Shown one piece after another: positions 11,651 to 20,755 of a DNA stretch of 36,617 nucleotides. Origin of the DNA: Chara braunii (taxonomy: Eukaryota > Streptophyta > Charophyceae > Charales > Characeae). The notes below the pieces were generated by a model that saw nothing but the letters and a program-made list of their open reading frames with translations, was not told the origin of the DNA and did not search any database. Numbering within the stretch: position 1 is the stretch's first letter; every line of letters starts with the position of its first letter. Position numbers and translations under genes: made by a program. The stretch is taken from contig BFEA01000924.1 in NCBI GenBank assembly GCA_003427395.1, positions 254,244 through 290,860 on the forward strand, written 5' to 3'.

Positions 11651-12058
11651 AGAAGAGGTTAACAAAGTCCTAAATTTTAAGGATTTTTTCAGGGTCATTA
11701 TAACAAACCTCCCATATCTTTTACACCAGACTTGTCACCAGTCCATAGAGTGGACACCAAATAAACCAAAAAAAATAAATAAATAAAAAAAATCAAAGGG
11801 GCCTTAAACCCCAAGGCAAAAGTGTGTTTTCATGCCAAATTAACTCTTCAGTTTTCAAGATTTTCAAAATTTTTCAGGGCTGGCCAAAACAGTGAACTCC
11901 AACACCCCAAACTTGGCACACACAAACCTTGACCAAAAATAAAACAGGGCAAAAAAAAATAAAAAAAAAATGGAAAAAATGATCTTCAATGCACTTTTCA
12001 GGGTTGAGGTTGTTACCTTGGGATTGAATAGTGGGGGTCCCTGTTAACCTTTGGTGAC
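11651..12058 (+). repeat. Inverted repeat, left arm
   Basis: This segment is the reverse complement of 13127-13325. Shared parts include TTTTTCAGGGTCATTATAAC, AGTCCATAGAGTGGAC and GTGGGGGTCCCTGTTAACCT. The left arm is about 200 bp longer because of an A-rich segment at roughly 11770-11970 that is missing from the right arm. The element it belongs to is not identified; since the right arm abuts the chromovirus pol end, the family may be LTR or 3' region of such an element. Confidence 0.85.
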
Positions 12059-12679
12059 CTACTCTACACACACCACCCCTGAACCTAGCCTAACCCCTAC
12101 CCTCGATCTTGATTTCTCGCTGTCTGATCCCCGCTTTCCTCAACTTAGTCCTTCCCATCTGTCCTCTACCACACTCTCTATCTTTCTTGACCAATGGTTG
12201 TGGACGTGCGTGACGCCGACGATAAAGGATTTAATGGCAAGCGCACGAGGACGATGGCCTGCTGCCTCATGATCATGAAGCTAACGCAACTGGTTTGACC
12301 ACCATGTTGTTTCCTTGGCCGGTATTTGGACTCGCGGACTTACAGGAGCAGCGACATGTGATCTGAACCTTTGCATCAGTCTGCAATTTCCTTGACACCG
12401 GATCAGACCTCCTTGGAGTTCATGAACTGGACACACTCCAACACTTGGACTTTGACACGTGTACTCCTACTTCACTTTCCTGCACTTTGGACATTCGACA
12501 ACTACTTGTTGCATCCGCCAAAGACCGATTCTCTCACCTATCCTGGATCGGATAAAAACCTACGAAGACCTATCTCAAGACATTTTTTGCATTTTGGCAC
12601 TTTGTTACAAACCTGCGACTTTGTTTTCCCAGATCCCTTAAACACCCTAACCCTTGAGCATTGGACTGCCCTATTACTT
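12059..12679. other. DNA between inverted arms, no assignable gene
   Basis: Open frames on the plus strand (12051-12272, 12371-12712) are short and Leu/Thr/Pro-rich with no known motif. They may derive from a decayed element, but I see no domain that supports it. Confidence 0.4.
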
Positions 12680-12785
12680 GTAGAACCTCAATGGGATTAC
12701 CCTGTTACTTGAACATTGCTACCCACATCATTGTAGAACCTCAATAGGATTACCCTTTTACTTTAACATTGCTATCCCCATCCCT
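12680..12785 (+). repeat. 53-bp tandem repeat, two copies
   Basis: Two exact-period copies (12680-12732 and 12733-12785), each starting GTAGAACCTCAAT. A third unit starts at 12786 but breaks off after GTAGAATC, where the next inverted-repeat element begins. Confidence 0.9.
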
Positions 12786-12793
12786 GTAGAATC

Positions 12794-12969
12794 GCCAGAG
12801 TGGAGCCAAAGGCGCAACGGGAAGCAGAGACCTCTCTTATTTGATATTTAAGGCCGAAGGATGATTCATATATGAGAATTGACTCAACTCATTCTTGTTG
12901 AACTTATAAATAAGAAATAATGCGCGCGGGTCAGAATGAGTCAAATAAGGGCGCGAAGGCCACTCTGGC
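12794..12969. mobile_element. Small foldback/MITE-like element
   Basis: A 176-bp segment is bounded by perfect 10-bp inverted ends (GCCAGAGTGG and CCACTCTGGC) and has an internal inverted pair (TTGACTCA..TCATTCT and AGAATGAGTCAA). It carries no coding capacity. The end motif CCAGAGTGGCC recurs in the terminal repeat of the element at 19264-20427. No clear target-site duplication is visible, so the call stays tentative. Confidence 0.45.
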
Positions 12970-13016
12970 TTATTTATTTATTTTATTTATATAATAATAA
13001 GGCAACTTGAGTTGGA

Positions 13017-13113
13017 GAGCCGTGTGATGGGCGACCATCTCGCACGGTTCGGAGAGCACTTGTTACGACCGTCTAGGCTCGACTCTTTCTTCGAGCCTAG
13101 CGGTGGAACTCAT
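13017..13113 (+). ncRNA. Group II intron domain V plus domain VI-like hairpin (3' end remnant)
   Basis: 13017-13050 matches group II intron domain V exactly in architecture: a 10-bp lower helix (GAGCCGTGTG with CGCACGGTTC), a 2-nt bulge (CT), a 4-bp upper helix (ATGG/CCAT) and a GCGA tetraloop of the GNRA class, 34 nt in all, with the catalytic AGC triad in the lower strand. After a short linker, 13062-13109 folds into a long hairpin (CTAGGCTCGA with TCGAGCCTAG at its core) placed where domain VI should be; the bases after it, TCAT at 13110-13113, are a plausible AY 3' end. Group II introns normally live in organelles and bacteria, so this is probably a fragment transferred from organelle (mitochondrial-type) DNA. 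Domains I-IV and a maturase are not recognisable upstream. Confidence 0.75.
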
Positions 13114-13126
13114 CAATAGTATTGTC

Positions 13127-13325
13127 CACCAAAGGTTAACAGGGACCCCCACTATTCAACCCCAAGGTAACAACCCAACCCTTAAAAGTGCAATTTTTTT
13201 TACCGTTGGTTTATTTGTTGTCCACTCTATGGACTCGTGACAATTCTGGTGTAAAAGGTATGGGACATTTGTTATAATGACCCTGAAAAAATCCTAAAAA
13301 TTTAGGACTCTGTTTACCTCTTCTC
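13127..13325 (-). repeat. Inverted repeat, right arm
   Basis: Reverse-complement partner of 11651-12058. It begins 14 bases after the domain VI-like hairpin and ends close to the chromodomain end of the minus-strand chromovirus. Confidence 0.85.
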
Positions 13326-13382
13326 GAGTAGGTATGTACGAGTCGAGGCATAGGCAAGTAGATAGCTATGATAAAGGGTGGG

Positions 13383-13553
13383 TACGATCATAGGCACAAA
13401 CAAGCTTCATGGTGCTTTTTAGATTTGCAAGGGGTTCCCATGTTGATTCTTCGTCTGGGTATCTAGTCCATTTTACTTTGTATTCTTGATAGACTCGAGG
13501 TGGTTGGATACTTGAGTTGTTCTATGACCGATGATTAATTCCACGAAGAATTT
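13383..13553 (-). pseudogene. Chromodomain at the integrase C-terminus
   Basis: After a frameshift near 13500 the minus strand reads EYKVKWTRYPDEESTWEP, which carries the YxVKW, P-x-E-ESTWEP signature of chromodomains. The upstream half (FFVELIIGHR) matches the usual EVE-x-I-L-x-HR start in the other frame. In chromoviruses this module directs integration toward methylated-histone chromatin. The aromatic residues (Tyr, Trp, Trp) are present. Confidence 0.85.
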
Positions 13554-13999
13554 AGGACTTGTGGGAAACATGATAGGTGCTGGACAAGTATGAGGGCGAT
13601 CAAAGAACTGAGAAGGTGATTTTTAAATAAAATTCAAGTATTCTACATGGAAGACATGATGGACAAAGTTCATGTCAGGAGGGAGTTAGGAACTTGTAGT
13701 GTACAACGAATGTTTTTTCAATGATGGGGAATGGACCAAGCTACTTGTTCGAGAGTTTCTTGGACAAGCCTTGTTGGGGATTAAAGCGTTTGGCGGAGAG
13801 TCAGACTTTGTCCCGAACATGGAAGTGATGTCACAACGATGTTTGTTCGTTTACTTGGCTTGTTGTTCCTAATTCATTGAATAGATTGGGTGGCTTCTCT
13901 TAGGAGGTGGTTCATTGTGGCAACCCATTCATTGAGAGGGGCAGGAAGTAGATGGGTTGAGTTGCGAGGGGAGCAATAAGTCATAGGGCAAGTGAGGAT

Positions 14000-14460
14000 G
14001 GTAGCCAAGGTCGAGGTAGAAAGGAGACATTCTAGTGGAGGAGCAAACAACATTGTTGTAGGCGATCTCGACAACAGAGAGGAGATGGTCCCAGTCATGC
14101 TGATGGGGATGACAATACTTTCAGAGGATGTATTGGAGAGTATAGTTCATCTTCTCTGTCAGGCCATCAGTCTGGGGGTGGAAGGCGGTGTTGTACTTGA
14201 GGGTGGTCTCATATTCTTTGAAAAGGTTTCTCTCGAACCGTGAGAGGAATCGGGAGTCACGATCGTTGATGATGTTTTCAAGGAGGCCGTGATGATGGGT
14301 GACGTGGTCAAAGAAGAGTTTGGTGACGTCCTTGGCTTGTCAGGTGGTGGTGCAAGGGATGAAATAGGCGTGCTTGGTAAGGCGCAGACAACGACATAGA
14401 TGCAATCATGCCCATGGTCGGTCGTGGGGAGACCACAAACGAAGTCCATGGAGACAGATT
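14000..14460 (-). pseudogene. Integrase catalytic core (DD35E), broken
   Basis: The DDE-type strand-transfer domain of the chromovirus. The first Asp lies in SMDFV (codon 14445-14443), the second in NDRDSRF (14264-14262), and the Glu in HPQTDGLTEK (14156-14154). Exactly 35 residues separate the second Asp and the Glu. A frameshift separates the first Asp from the rest, and in-frame stops follow (after PCTTT and after QYIL), so the domain is dead although all three catalytic residues survive. Confidence 0.9.
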
Positions 14461-14475
14461 GCCACCGATGGGGGG

Positions 14476-14700
14476 AACTCGACTTTAAAAATAGACAGAT
14501 CGAAAAAGATAAATAAATGAATAATTAAAGAAAAACAAATGAATATAGCATTCGTGTTCTCCCTTATTTGAATACGCACCCAAGACTCTAATTGTGATTA
14601 CTTTTGTGGGAGCTATGACATCCTTTTTGCGGCAACTACATGAATTTTACAAAATGATTTAAAAAGGGTTATTGCTTATTCTACTGGTATAAGAAAAAAA
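14476..14700. other. AT-rich insertion inside the integrase region
   Basis: About 220 bp of A/T-rich DNA separates the zinc-binding part of integrase from the catalytic core, where related elements have a linker of only about 20-30 residues. It encodes nothing recognisable in any frame. It is either a small non-autonomous insertion or a replaced segment; I could not find clear inverted ends or a target duplication. Confidence 0.55.
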
Positions 14701-14960
14701 CGGAGTTTGCTAGCCTTGGCTTGGTTGGAGGGATTGACGGCTTGGCGAGTAGGGCAAGAACGGATGTAGGCTTTGGCATCGGCAAGGAGTGAGGGTCAGT
14801 AGAGGTACCGGGAGATATTGTCAAAGGTTTTCTGGAAACCGAGGTGTCTCGCAGTCTTGGAGTTGTGGTGCTCCACCAATAACTGAGAACGGAGACCATG
14901 AACGGAAGGGATGCAAAGGCGGCGGGTTCTTTTGGTGACGATGTAGAGGAGGTGGTCAAT
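14701..14960 (-). pseudogene. Integrase zinc-binding (HHCC) domain, degenerate
   Basis: Minus-strand residues around LVEHHNSKTARHLGFQKT and AYIRSCPTRQ correspond to the H-H-C-C module of Ty3/gypsy integrase. The second Cys of CPxC is Arg (TGC to CGC), and the conserved Trp after RYLY is a TGA stop at 14798-14796. The fold could not bind zinc normally. Confidence 0.85.
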
Positions 14961-15089
14961 GAAGTAGTAGTCGGGGAAAGTGTCCGCGACGCGGAGTTCG
15001 GGGTAGGTATGGACAAAGTCGGGGCAGGAGGCGTAGCCATGGGTGAAACGATGTCGACGAGATTGGGGGAGGTTGACATGAGTCATGGT

Positions 15090-15670
15090 AGCGAAGACTT
15101 TCTCGAGGGGCTTGTGATCGGGTCGGCGAGAGAGAGGATCGACAACACGATTGGTTTTGCTGGGAATATGGCAGATGGTGAAGGTAAACTGGGCGTGAAA
15201 ATATAGCCAGCGGGCCTGACGAGGGGTGCTATCCGTTTTGGTGTGGGTACTGGAGACGACGGTGTTGTCAGTGCGAATGATGAAGTACCGGCCATCGAGG
15301 GAAGGACGCTGGACTTTAAGGGCATGGATGACAGCAGGGAGTTCCTTCTCATTAGAGGGATAGTTCATCTCAGCAGCAATGAGCTTCTTACTTGCGAATG
15401 CGATAAGGTGCTTGCTGTGAGACGCTTCAAATCATGTGTGGGGATCCTTGATGGTGTGGGGGTCGTGAGGGAAATGTTGGGAGAGAATGACGTCGAGGGC
15501 AAAGTCTAAAGCGTCGATGGTACCGTAGAAGTGGCGAGAAGGGTCAACGATCTTGAGAATAGGGGCAGTAGTGATGAGGTGTTTGAGTTTGTCAAAGGCG
15601 GCTTGGTGGTGTTCGGTCCATGTGAAGGACTCTGTGGTGCGGGTGAGATCATAGAGTGGATAAGTGGTGT
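15090..15670 (-). pseudogene. RNase H domain of the chromovirus
   Basis: The Ty3/gypsy RNase H signatures are readable in order: TIDALDFALDVILSQ (first Asp), NYPSNEKELPAVIHAL (Glu), IIRTDNTVV (Asp) and NRVVDPLSR (final Asp). So the four acidic catalytic positions are retained. Two in-frame stops interrupt it, one at the junction with reverse transcriptase (after HPFIQN, near 15676) and a TGA near 15436. Confidence 0.9.
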
Positions 15671-16570
15671 TGGATTAATTTTGGATGAAGGGGTGGTAAT
15701 AGTTAAGGAGTCCAGTAAATGATTGAAGTTGGAGCAAGGTGGTGGGAGGAGGTAACTCGACGAGAGCGGTGACCTTCAAGGGGTCCATGCAGATACCGTC
15801 AGCAAAGACAATGTGGCCAAGGTATTCCACGCTTGAGGCGACAAAAATACATTTGTTAAGCTTCGCGTCAAACTTTTGCTCGCAGAGGATATAAAATACC
15901 TTTTCGATATGTTGAAGGTGTGACTCGAAGGTGGGACTTAAGAGAAGGATGTCATCGAGGTAGATTACGACACATACTTCGAGAAGATCACGAAAGATGT
16001 GGTTCATGGCGGACTGGAAGGTCGTTAGGACATTTATGAGGATGAAAGGCATCACAAGGACCCCGTAATGCCCGAAGTGAGAGCGGAAGGCGGTCTTGTG
16101 GGTACCTTCCTCGCAAATACGGATCTTGTGGAAGCCACTGCAGAGATCAATCTTGATGAAGTATTTGGCTCTGCGGAGGCGATCAAGAAGTTAAATTAGA
16201 TATCCGGGGCAGTGAATACTTATTCTTGATCGTGATCCGATTCAAGGCGCGGTAGTCTGTGCACATGGGGAGTTCATTGATCTGGCGCTTCATCTCTTCG
16301 GCCTCGAGGACGGAGAGTTGGTACGGAGGGCATCAAGGAGGAGAATGGCTGGGTTCGAGGTCAATGGTGTGGGATACACCACGATTGAGTGGCAAGCCGG
16401 CAGGCAAGGACTCGGGGAAGACGCCCTTGAATTCTAAAAGGAGAGAGGTGATGCGAGGGTCGGATGGTGGGGCTTGGTCGGGTTTGTCTGTTGGGATAAA
16501 GTCCTCAGGACGTTCACTGTCGATGACGAGGTAATGATAGGCGGAGTCAGGGTGTTGGCGAGACATGTGG
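15671..16570 (-). pseudogene. Reverse transcriptase of the chromovirus, deleted and frameshifted
   Basis: Begins with the usual pre-RT linker (LEFKGVFPESLPAGLPLNRG). Palm motif A is seen in FIKIDLCSGFHKI and the active site in VVIYLDDILLLS, so both catalytic motifs are intact. Three lesions are visible. About 30 residues of the fingers (the conserved GxIRPSxSP to KKDGSLR part) are missing near 16275, where INEL joins PMCTDYRALN directly. A frameshift occurs near 16190. The usual FGLTNAPATFQ reads FILINVLTTFQ. Confidence 0.92.
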
Positions 16571-16689
16571 AGGAATTAATGGGGGGAGACGGGGGCTGGG
16601 TTGGTAGGAGGAAGAATGTAAGGGATGTCAAGGGTAGAAGAGAGGCGGATGAAAGATGGGTAAAAAGAGTAGGGCATTTAGCGACCAGT

Positions 16690-17010
16690 TCAATTAGTTC
16701 CTAGGTCAACACATGAGATGCATGATGTCGAAGGAGATCTGACTACGGAGGGAGCCGACAGTTGTGGTGACCTCGGGAACTGTGTGATGATGCCGGCTGA
16801 GTCCTTGTCCCCTAAGCAAATGATGATCGGGAAGCCATAGCCGACTGAGGGGAGACCGACTTTTCAGACACAAGCCTCGGTAATGAAGTTTTCGTTAGCC
16901 CAGCCGTCGAGGAGGGCCCGAAACTTCATTGTCGATGCGTCGAGGGAGATAGCCTTGAGCTGGAACTAGGCGGTTCCGACACAAGCGGCAAAGATCATGT
17001 TGTTGAGGCG
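16690..17010 (-). pseudogene. Aspartic protease remnant
   Basis: Minus-strand frame reads FRALLDGWANENFITEACV, matching the ALxDSGAxxNFIS protease motif of Ty3/gypsy Pol. The catalytic Asp survives, but the Ser-Gly-Ala that follows has become Gly-Trp-Ala, and a stop follows shortly after ACV. The rest is eroded. Confidence 0.7.
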
Positions 17011-17229
17011 ACGCTGTTCGGTGCCTAATCTAACAAGCGGTCGTGTCGAGCTTGTTCCTCAACAACATCGGACAAGGTGATGTAAGAGGGGTTAGGGAGA
17101 AGGGTAGAGGAACACGTGCCAATGCTGAGCTCGACTGACGGGGTGAGGGCCGTTGTCGGGAGGGGGGCAAGCAGAGTAAACTGCGACGCCTGAGTGTCAT
17201 CCGGTGGGGTATGCGTCACTAGAGGTGGG

Positions 17230-19030
17230 GGTGGCAGACGAATCGTCGATGCCGATAGAGGGGCCGTTAACTAGTTCTCAATGTCGGGACGGGGTTGCGA
17301 TAGGCAAGGGGACAACGTTCATGTGTGGGAGGGTCTCGATGTTGTGGATGGTGGGGTGACGGAAATGACGGGCCGAGGTCCTGTGCAGCAGGAAGCCTAT
17401 CGGGTGAATTGGCCAGCGTTGGGGAAGCTGGTTTGCTGGTGGCCCAATCGACGACACCAGAAACAACCATTGTCGGTTTGAAGGTAGGCATGTTCCTCTG
17501 GGGTGACCTTCGTTGAGCGAAGGGGTGAGGTGGAAGAAGACGCGCGAGCCTGGTAGTTCCCGCGGTCCATCCTGAGGAGATGGATGGGTTGACTTCTTTT
17601 TGGGTGAAAGATGGGGGATCAATAGAGGTGGACTTGGTGTCGTGGTCGGGTGTGGAGAACTCATCCGATATCATGATGGAGGTGTCGTCGAACGCAATGT
17701 TATGGAAGAAACATGTTCGGGAAGGGATGGGGGGGATGGAGACCTTGTGAGTTGAAAGGAGACTGCGGATGTGGAGAATGCGGGAGAAAAGATCAAATAA
17801 GATTGTGGTGGGTTCATGGACAAGGGCGGCGGTGATTTCGTAGTCGGAGACCCCTTTGAGGCGGAAGATGAAAGTGTCATCGGCGATCTAGTGGACAAGG
17901 ATATGTTGTCGTAATGAGCGAACATATTGGACATAGTGGTCGGTGAGGCCCTTTTGACAAAGGCGATAAAATTGGTCGATGTAATCATCGACGGTCTTTT
18001 GTGGGCGGAAGGTGGCTGTGATCAGTGTAGCCCACTAGAGGAACAAGAACGAGGGCTGACTTTGTTGGCTGTTGGCAACTTCGGTGAGCCACCAGCGGGT
18101 GGCGTTGGCGAGGAATCGTGTATCGACCACGGGTAGCCAGTGGACAATGGGGACGGTGTGCAGATAGAAAGCTTGTTGGAGTTGGCTGAGGAAGAGAGAT
18201 ACATCCTCATTGCGGTGACCGGAAAAGGTTGGAATGCATTGGCCCGAAATAAGCGAGGGATGTCGCCATAACTCCGGCCACGGGCATCAAGTGCATTGAA
18301 GTCGAGGGTGGGGGAGGAGTTAACGAGGCGGGTGAAGTGTCGAGGGTCTGTTGGGAGGAGGGCGTTCGGGGAATGTTGGGGGAGAGCAGGGTGTGGCATG
18401 GCGGTTGCCTGAGCATCCAGAGTGAGGTGATGATGAATATGGTGGAGATGGGTTGTGAGAGGGAAGGTGTGGATACGGATTGGGTGCTAAGGGGATGGGG
18501 CAACTATTGGGCAATGAAAGGGGTGGATGAGGGAGGAGGTGGATGGCCCGAGGATGGCCGTTGGGATGGGGGCGGTGGAGGCTGGGGGGGGGGATGGACC
18601 GACGGTTGGGGTAGAAGTGGTACAAGTGGGAGTGGAAGTGGGAGGAGGACGTGGGGCCAGACTATAACCCGACATGGAAGTTGGAATCGTGGTGTTGACC
18701 ACTTGGATGGAAGAGGTCGATGTTAGCTCCATATTGTCCATCCAGCTGGCGAGGCAGGAGATGGAGGCGGCGAGGGAGGTTTGGAGGGAACGGATTACGT
18801 CTTGCATGGATTGCATCATCGTGAATATGCAGGTGTTGGTGGGGATTATTTCCGGTGCGGGTTGTTCTGCCGGATGTGGTGTTAATGGTGCTCATGTTGA
18901 TGCTTGAGGAGTCGTCTGCCATTGTAGATAATGTAGTGGTGGAGGAGGTGAATGCAGCGGCGTTCTCAAAGACCCAGGCGGCGGCACACAGAGAAGTCTG
19001 GGTGCCGCGGGTCATGGAAGGGAAGAACAT
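17230..19030 (-). pseudogene. Gag of the chromovirus, broken, with altered zinc knuckle
   Basis: The longest start is the ATG at 19030-19028. The retrotransposon gag core is clear on the minus strand around 18245-17870: IPTFSGHRNEDVSLFLSQLQ, RFLANATRWWLTE, then VDDYIDQFYRLCQKG and YVQYVRSLRQHIL, interrupted by a stop after FLFL and another after LVH. A CX2CX4HX4C zinc knuckle lies at 17465-17424 (CFWCRRLGHQQTSF) with its last Cys changed to Phe. Upstream, a Pro/Ser/Thr-rich stretch produces the G-rich plus strand at 18530-18660. Confidence 0.88.
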
Positions 19031-19263
19031 GTGAATTTTGTTGATTTAAAAAAAAAAAAATTTAATGCATTTTGAAAGGAAAATTTTAAAAATTGAGGGG
19101 GAATTGATTTAAATCAGATTTGAAATTTCTGAAATAAATTAATTGAAAAAACAATTTTTTTATTGAAATTAAACGAATTTGTGGTTAATAGTACTTAATA
19201 CTGGTTATTTTAATGAATTTAAACTAACTTAAAAAGATGTAAAATATTTAATATGGTTTTAAA
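19031..19263. other. AT-rich leader before gag
   Basis: A/T-rich sequence with A and T runs between the gag start and the inserted transposon-like element. Similar AT-rich sequence resumes at 20437-20540, so the two were probably contiguous before the insertion. No LTR end or primer binding site is recognisable. Confidence 0.5.
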
Positions 19264-19444
19264 CTAAGGCTACCAGCCCGGCCCGCCGGGAGTGGCCAGC
19301 CCATGCAAGGACCAGGGAAGGTCCCAACAAAACAAACAAATCCGAAAAAAACTATGTTACGCGGAAAAATAAACTGAACAACTTTCGAAATTCTTCACCA
19401 AGTTTAGAATAAAAAATAAATTATATATATATATATATATATAT

Positions 19445-19569
19445 CGTCAAATAGACCTGCCCGGTAAACCGTAGGCAGAGAGGGAGAAGAGGACAACAAA
19501 CGAGGGGCTGTGACAAACTGTTTCGTCGGAGTTTCACCGACTCATCAGGAGGCTGAACCCTCAACAGTC
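19445..19569 (+). repeat. 125-bp repeat unit, copy 1 (left of gap)
   Basis: Starts CGTCAAATAGACCTGCCCGG and ends CAACAGTC at the gap edge. It is nearly identical to 20187-20311 and closely similar to 22800-22898. An AT microsatellite precedes it. Confidence 0.95.
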
Positions 19570-20004
19570 NNNNNNNNNNNNNNNNNNNNNNNNNNNNNNN
19601 NNNNNNNNNNNNNNNNNNNNNNNNNNNNNNNNNNNNNNNNNNNNNNNNNNNNNNNNNNNNNNNNNNNNNNNNNNNNNNNNNNNNNNNNNNNNNNNNNNNN
19701 NNNNNNNNNNNNNNNNNNNNNNNNNNNNNNNNNNNNNNNNNNNNNNNNNNNNNNNNNNNNNNNNNNNNNNNNNNNNNNNNNNNNNNNNNNNNNNNNNNNN
19801 NNNNNNNNNNNNNNNNNNNNNNNNNNNNNNNNNNNNNNNNNNNNNNNNNNNNNNNNNNNNNNNNNNNNNNNNNNNNNNNNNNNNNNNNNNNNNNNNNNNN
19901 NNNNNNNNNNNNNNNNNNNNNNNNNNNNNNNNNNNNNNNNNNNNNNNNNNNNNNNNNNNNNNNNNNNNNNNNNNNNNNNNNNNNNNNNNNNNNNNNNNNN
20001 NNNN
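19570..20004. other. Assembly gap (435 N)
   Basis: A run of N of unknown sequence. In both related copies of the flanking repeat, the interval between CAACAGTC and TGTAA(G/A)TGATAATC is 25 bases, so the true gap may be much smaller than drawn. Confidence 1.
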
Positions 20005-20186
20005 TGTAAGTGATAATCCACCTTAACCAAAATCAAAGTAGACTATCACTCACCCACACCAGATGGAAAACTCTACAGACTGTCGGTTCACACCCCATCA
20101 CAAGCCAGCAAAACACCCACGAAACAAAGAAAGGTCTGTCACAGCGACGATATATATATATATATTAATAATGTTTATATATATAT

Positions 20187-20384
20187 CGTCAAATAGAACT
20201 GCCCGGTAAACCGTAGGCAGAGAGGGAGAAGAGGACAACAAATGAGGGGCTGTGACAAACTGTTTCGTCGGAGTTTCACCGACTCATCAGGAGGCTGAAC
20301 CCTCAACAGTCTGCAGAATCCCCTCACTGATTACACTGTAAATGATAATCTACCTTAACCAAATCAAAGTAGACTATCACTCAC
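20187..20384 (+). repeat. Repeat unit, copy 2 (complete)
   Basis: Complete copy of the unit split by the gap: 125 bp as in copy 1, a 25-base middle (20312-20336), then TGTAAATGATAATCTACC and a tail matching 20005-20051. A TA run precedes it, as in copy 1. Confidence 0.93.
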
Positions 20385-20568
20385 CAGTCCGGCCGGGAAA
20401 GTGACCTTGGGCCACTCTGGTAGCCTAGGTTTCAAAAATATTATAATCAATTTAAATGGAGTAACAAATTTAATTAATTTAAACAAATTTAATTAAAATT
20501 TAAAGTTGAAACGGATTTAATTAATTTTACACTAGTTAAAAAAAAAGAAAGGATTGAGGTATCATACA

Positions 20569-20755
20569 AGGGGGGGGAAGCGGAAGCGGGGTTGGGGAGT
20601 GGGAGCGCGAGGATGGGAAGGGGAGTGTGGGGCATGCGAATGGGAAGGGGAGAGTGAGGCATGTGGATGGAACCCGTGGAAGGGAAGGGGAGAGTGGGGT
20701 GCATGGATGCAGAGGGGGGAGTGGGGCACGCGGGGAACATTTTGTGGGGGGGGGA
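20569..20755 (+). repeat. G-rich minisatellite
   Basis: Imperfect units of about 30-36 bp built on GGGAAGGGGAGAGTGGGGCA occur about four times. The strand is rich in runs of three or more G. Open frames through it are compositional. Confidence 0.75.

Larger units (their letters stand above)
13380..19030 (-). mobile_element. Decayed Ty3/gypsy chromovirus (internal region)
   Basis: Read on the minus strand, the domains appear in standard Ty3/gypsy order: gag with a zinc knuckle, aspartic protease, reverse transcriptase, RNase H, integrase, then a C-terminal chromodomain that places it in the chromovirus lineage. Every domain carries at least one stop, frameshift, deletion or key-residue loss, so it cannot make a functional polyprotein. 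I found no convincing LTR pair or primer binding site; the 5' leader is AT-rich and is interrupted by the transposon-like element at 19264-20427. The third-codon bias and Pro/Ser-rich shadow frames on the other strand are by-products. Confidence 0.93.
19264..20427. mobile_element. TIR element with 9-bp target duplication (Mutator-like size class)
   Basis: The ends are inverted: CTAAGGCTACCAG at the left and CTGGTAGCCTA at the right. They are flanked by GGTTTTAAA (19255-19263) and GGTTTCAAA (20428-20436), a target duplication matching at 8 of 9 bases, the size typical of Mutator-like elements. Inside are two copies of a repeat unit and the assembly gap; no transposase is seen, so it is non-autonomous or its coding part is lost in the gap. 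Confidence 0.55.

Noticed and set aside
18320-18726. Plus-strand Gly/Trp-rich frames opposite gag
   Set aside because: They are shadows of the Pro/Ser/Thr-rich gag region on the minus strand.
19445-20311. 125-bp direct repeats as LTRs of a short retroelement
   Set aside because: They lack TG...CA ends and their own flanking duplication, and both lie inside an element with inverted ends and a 9-bp target duplication.
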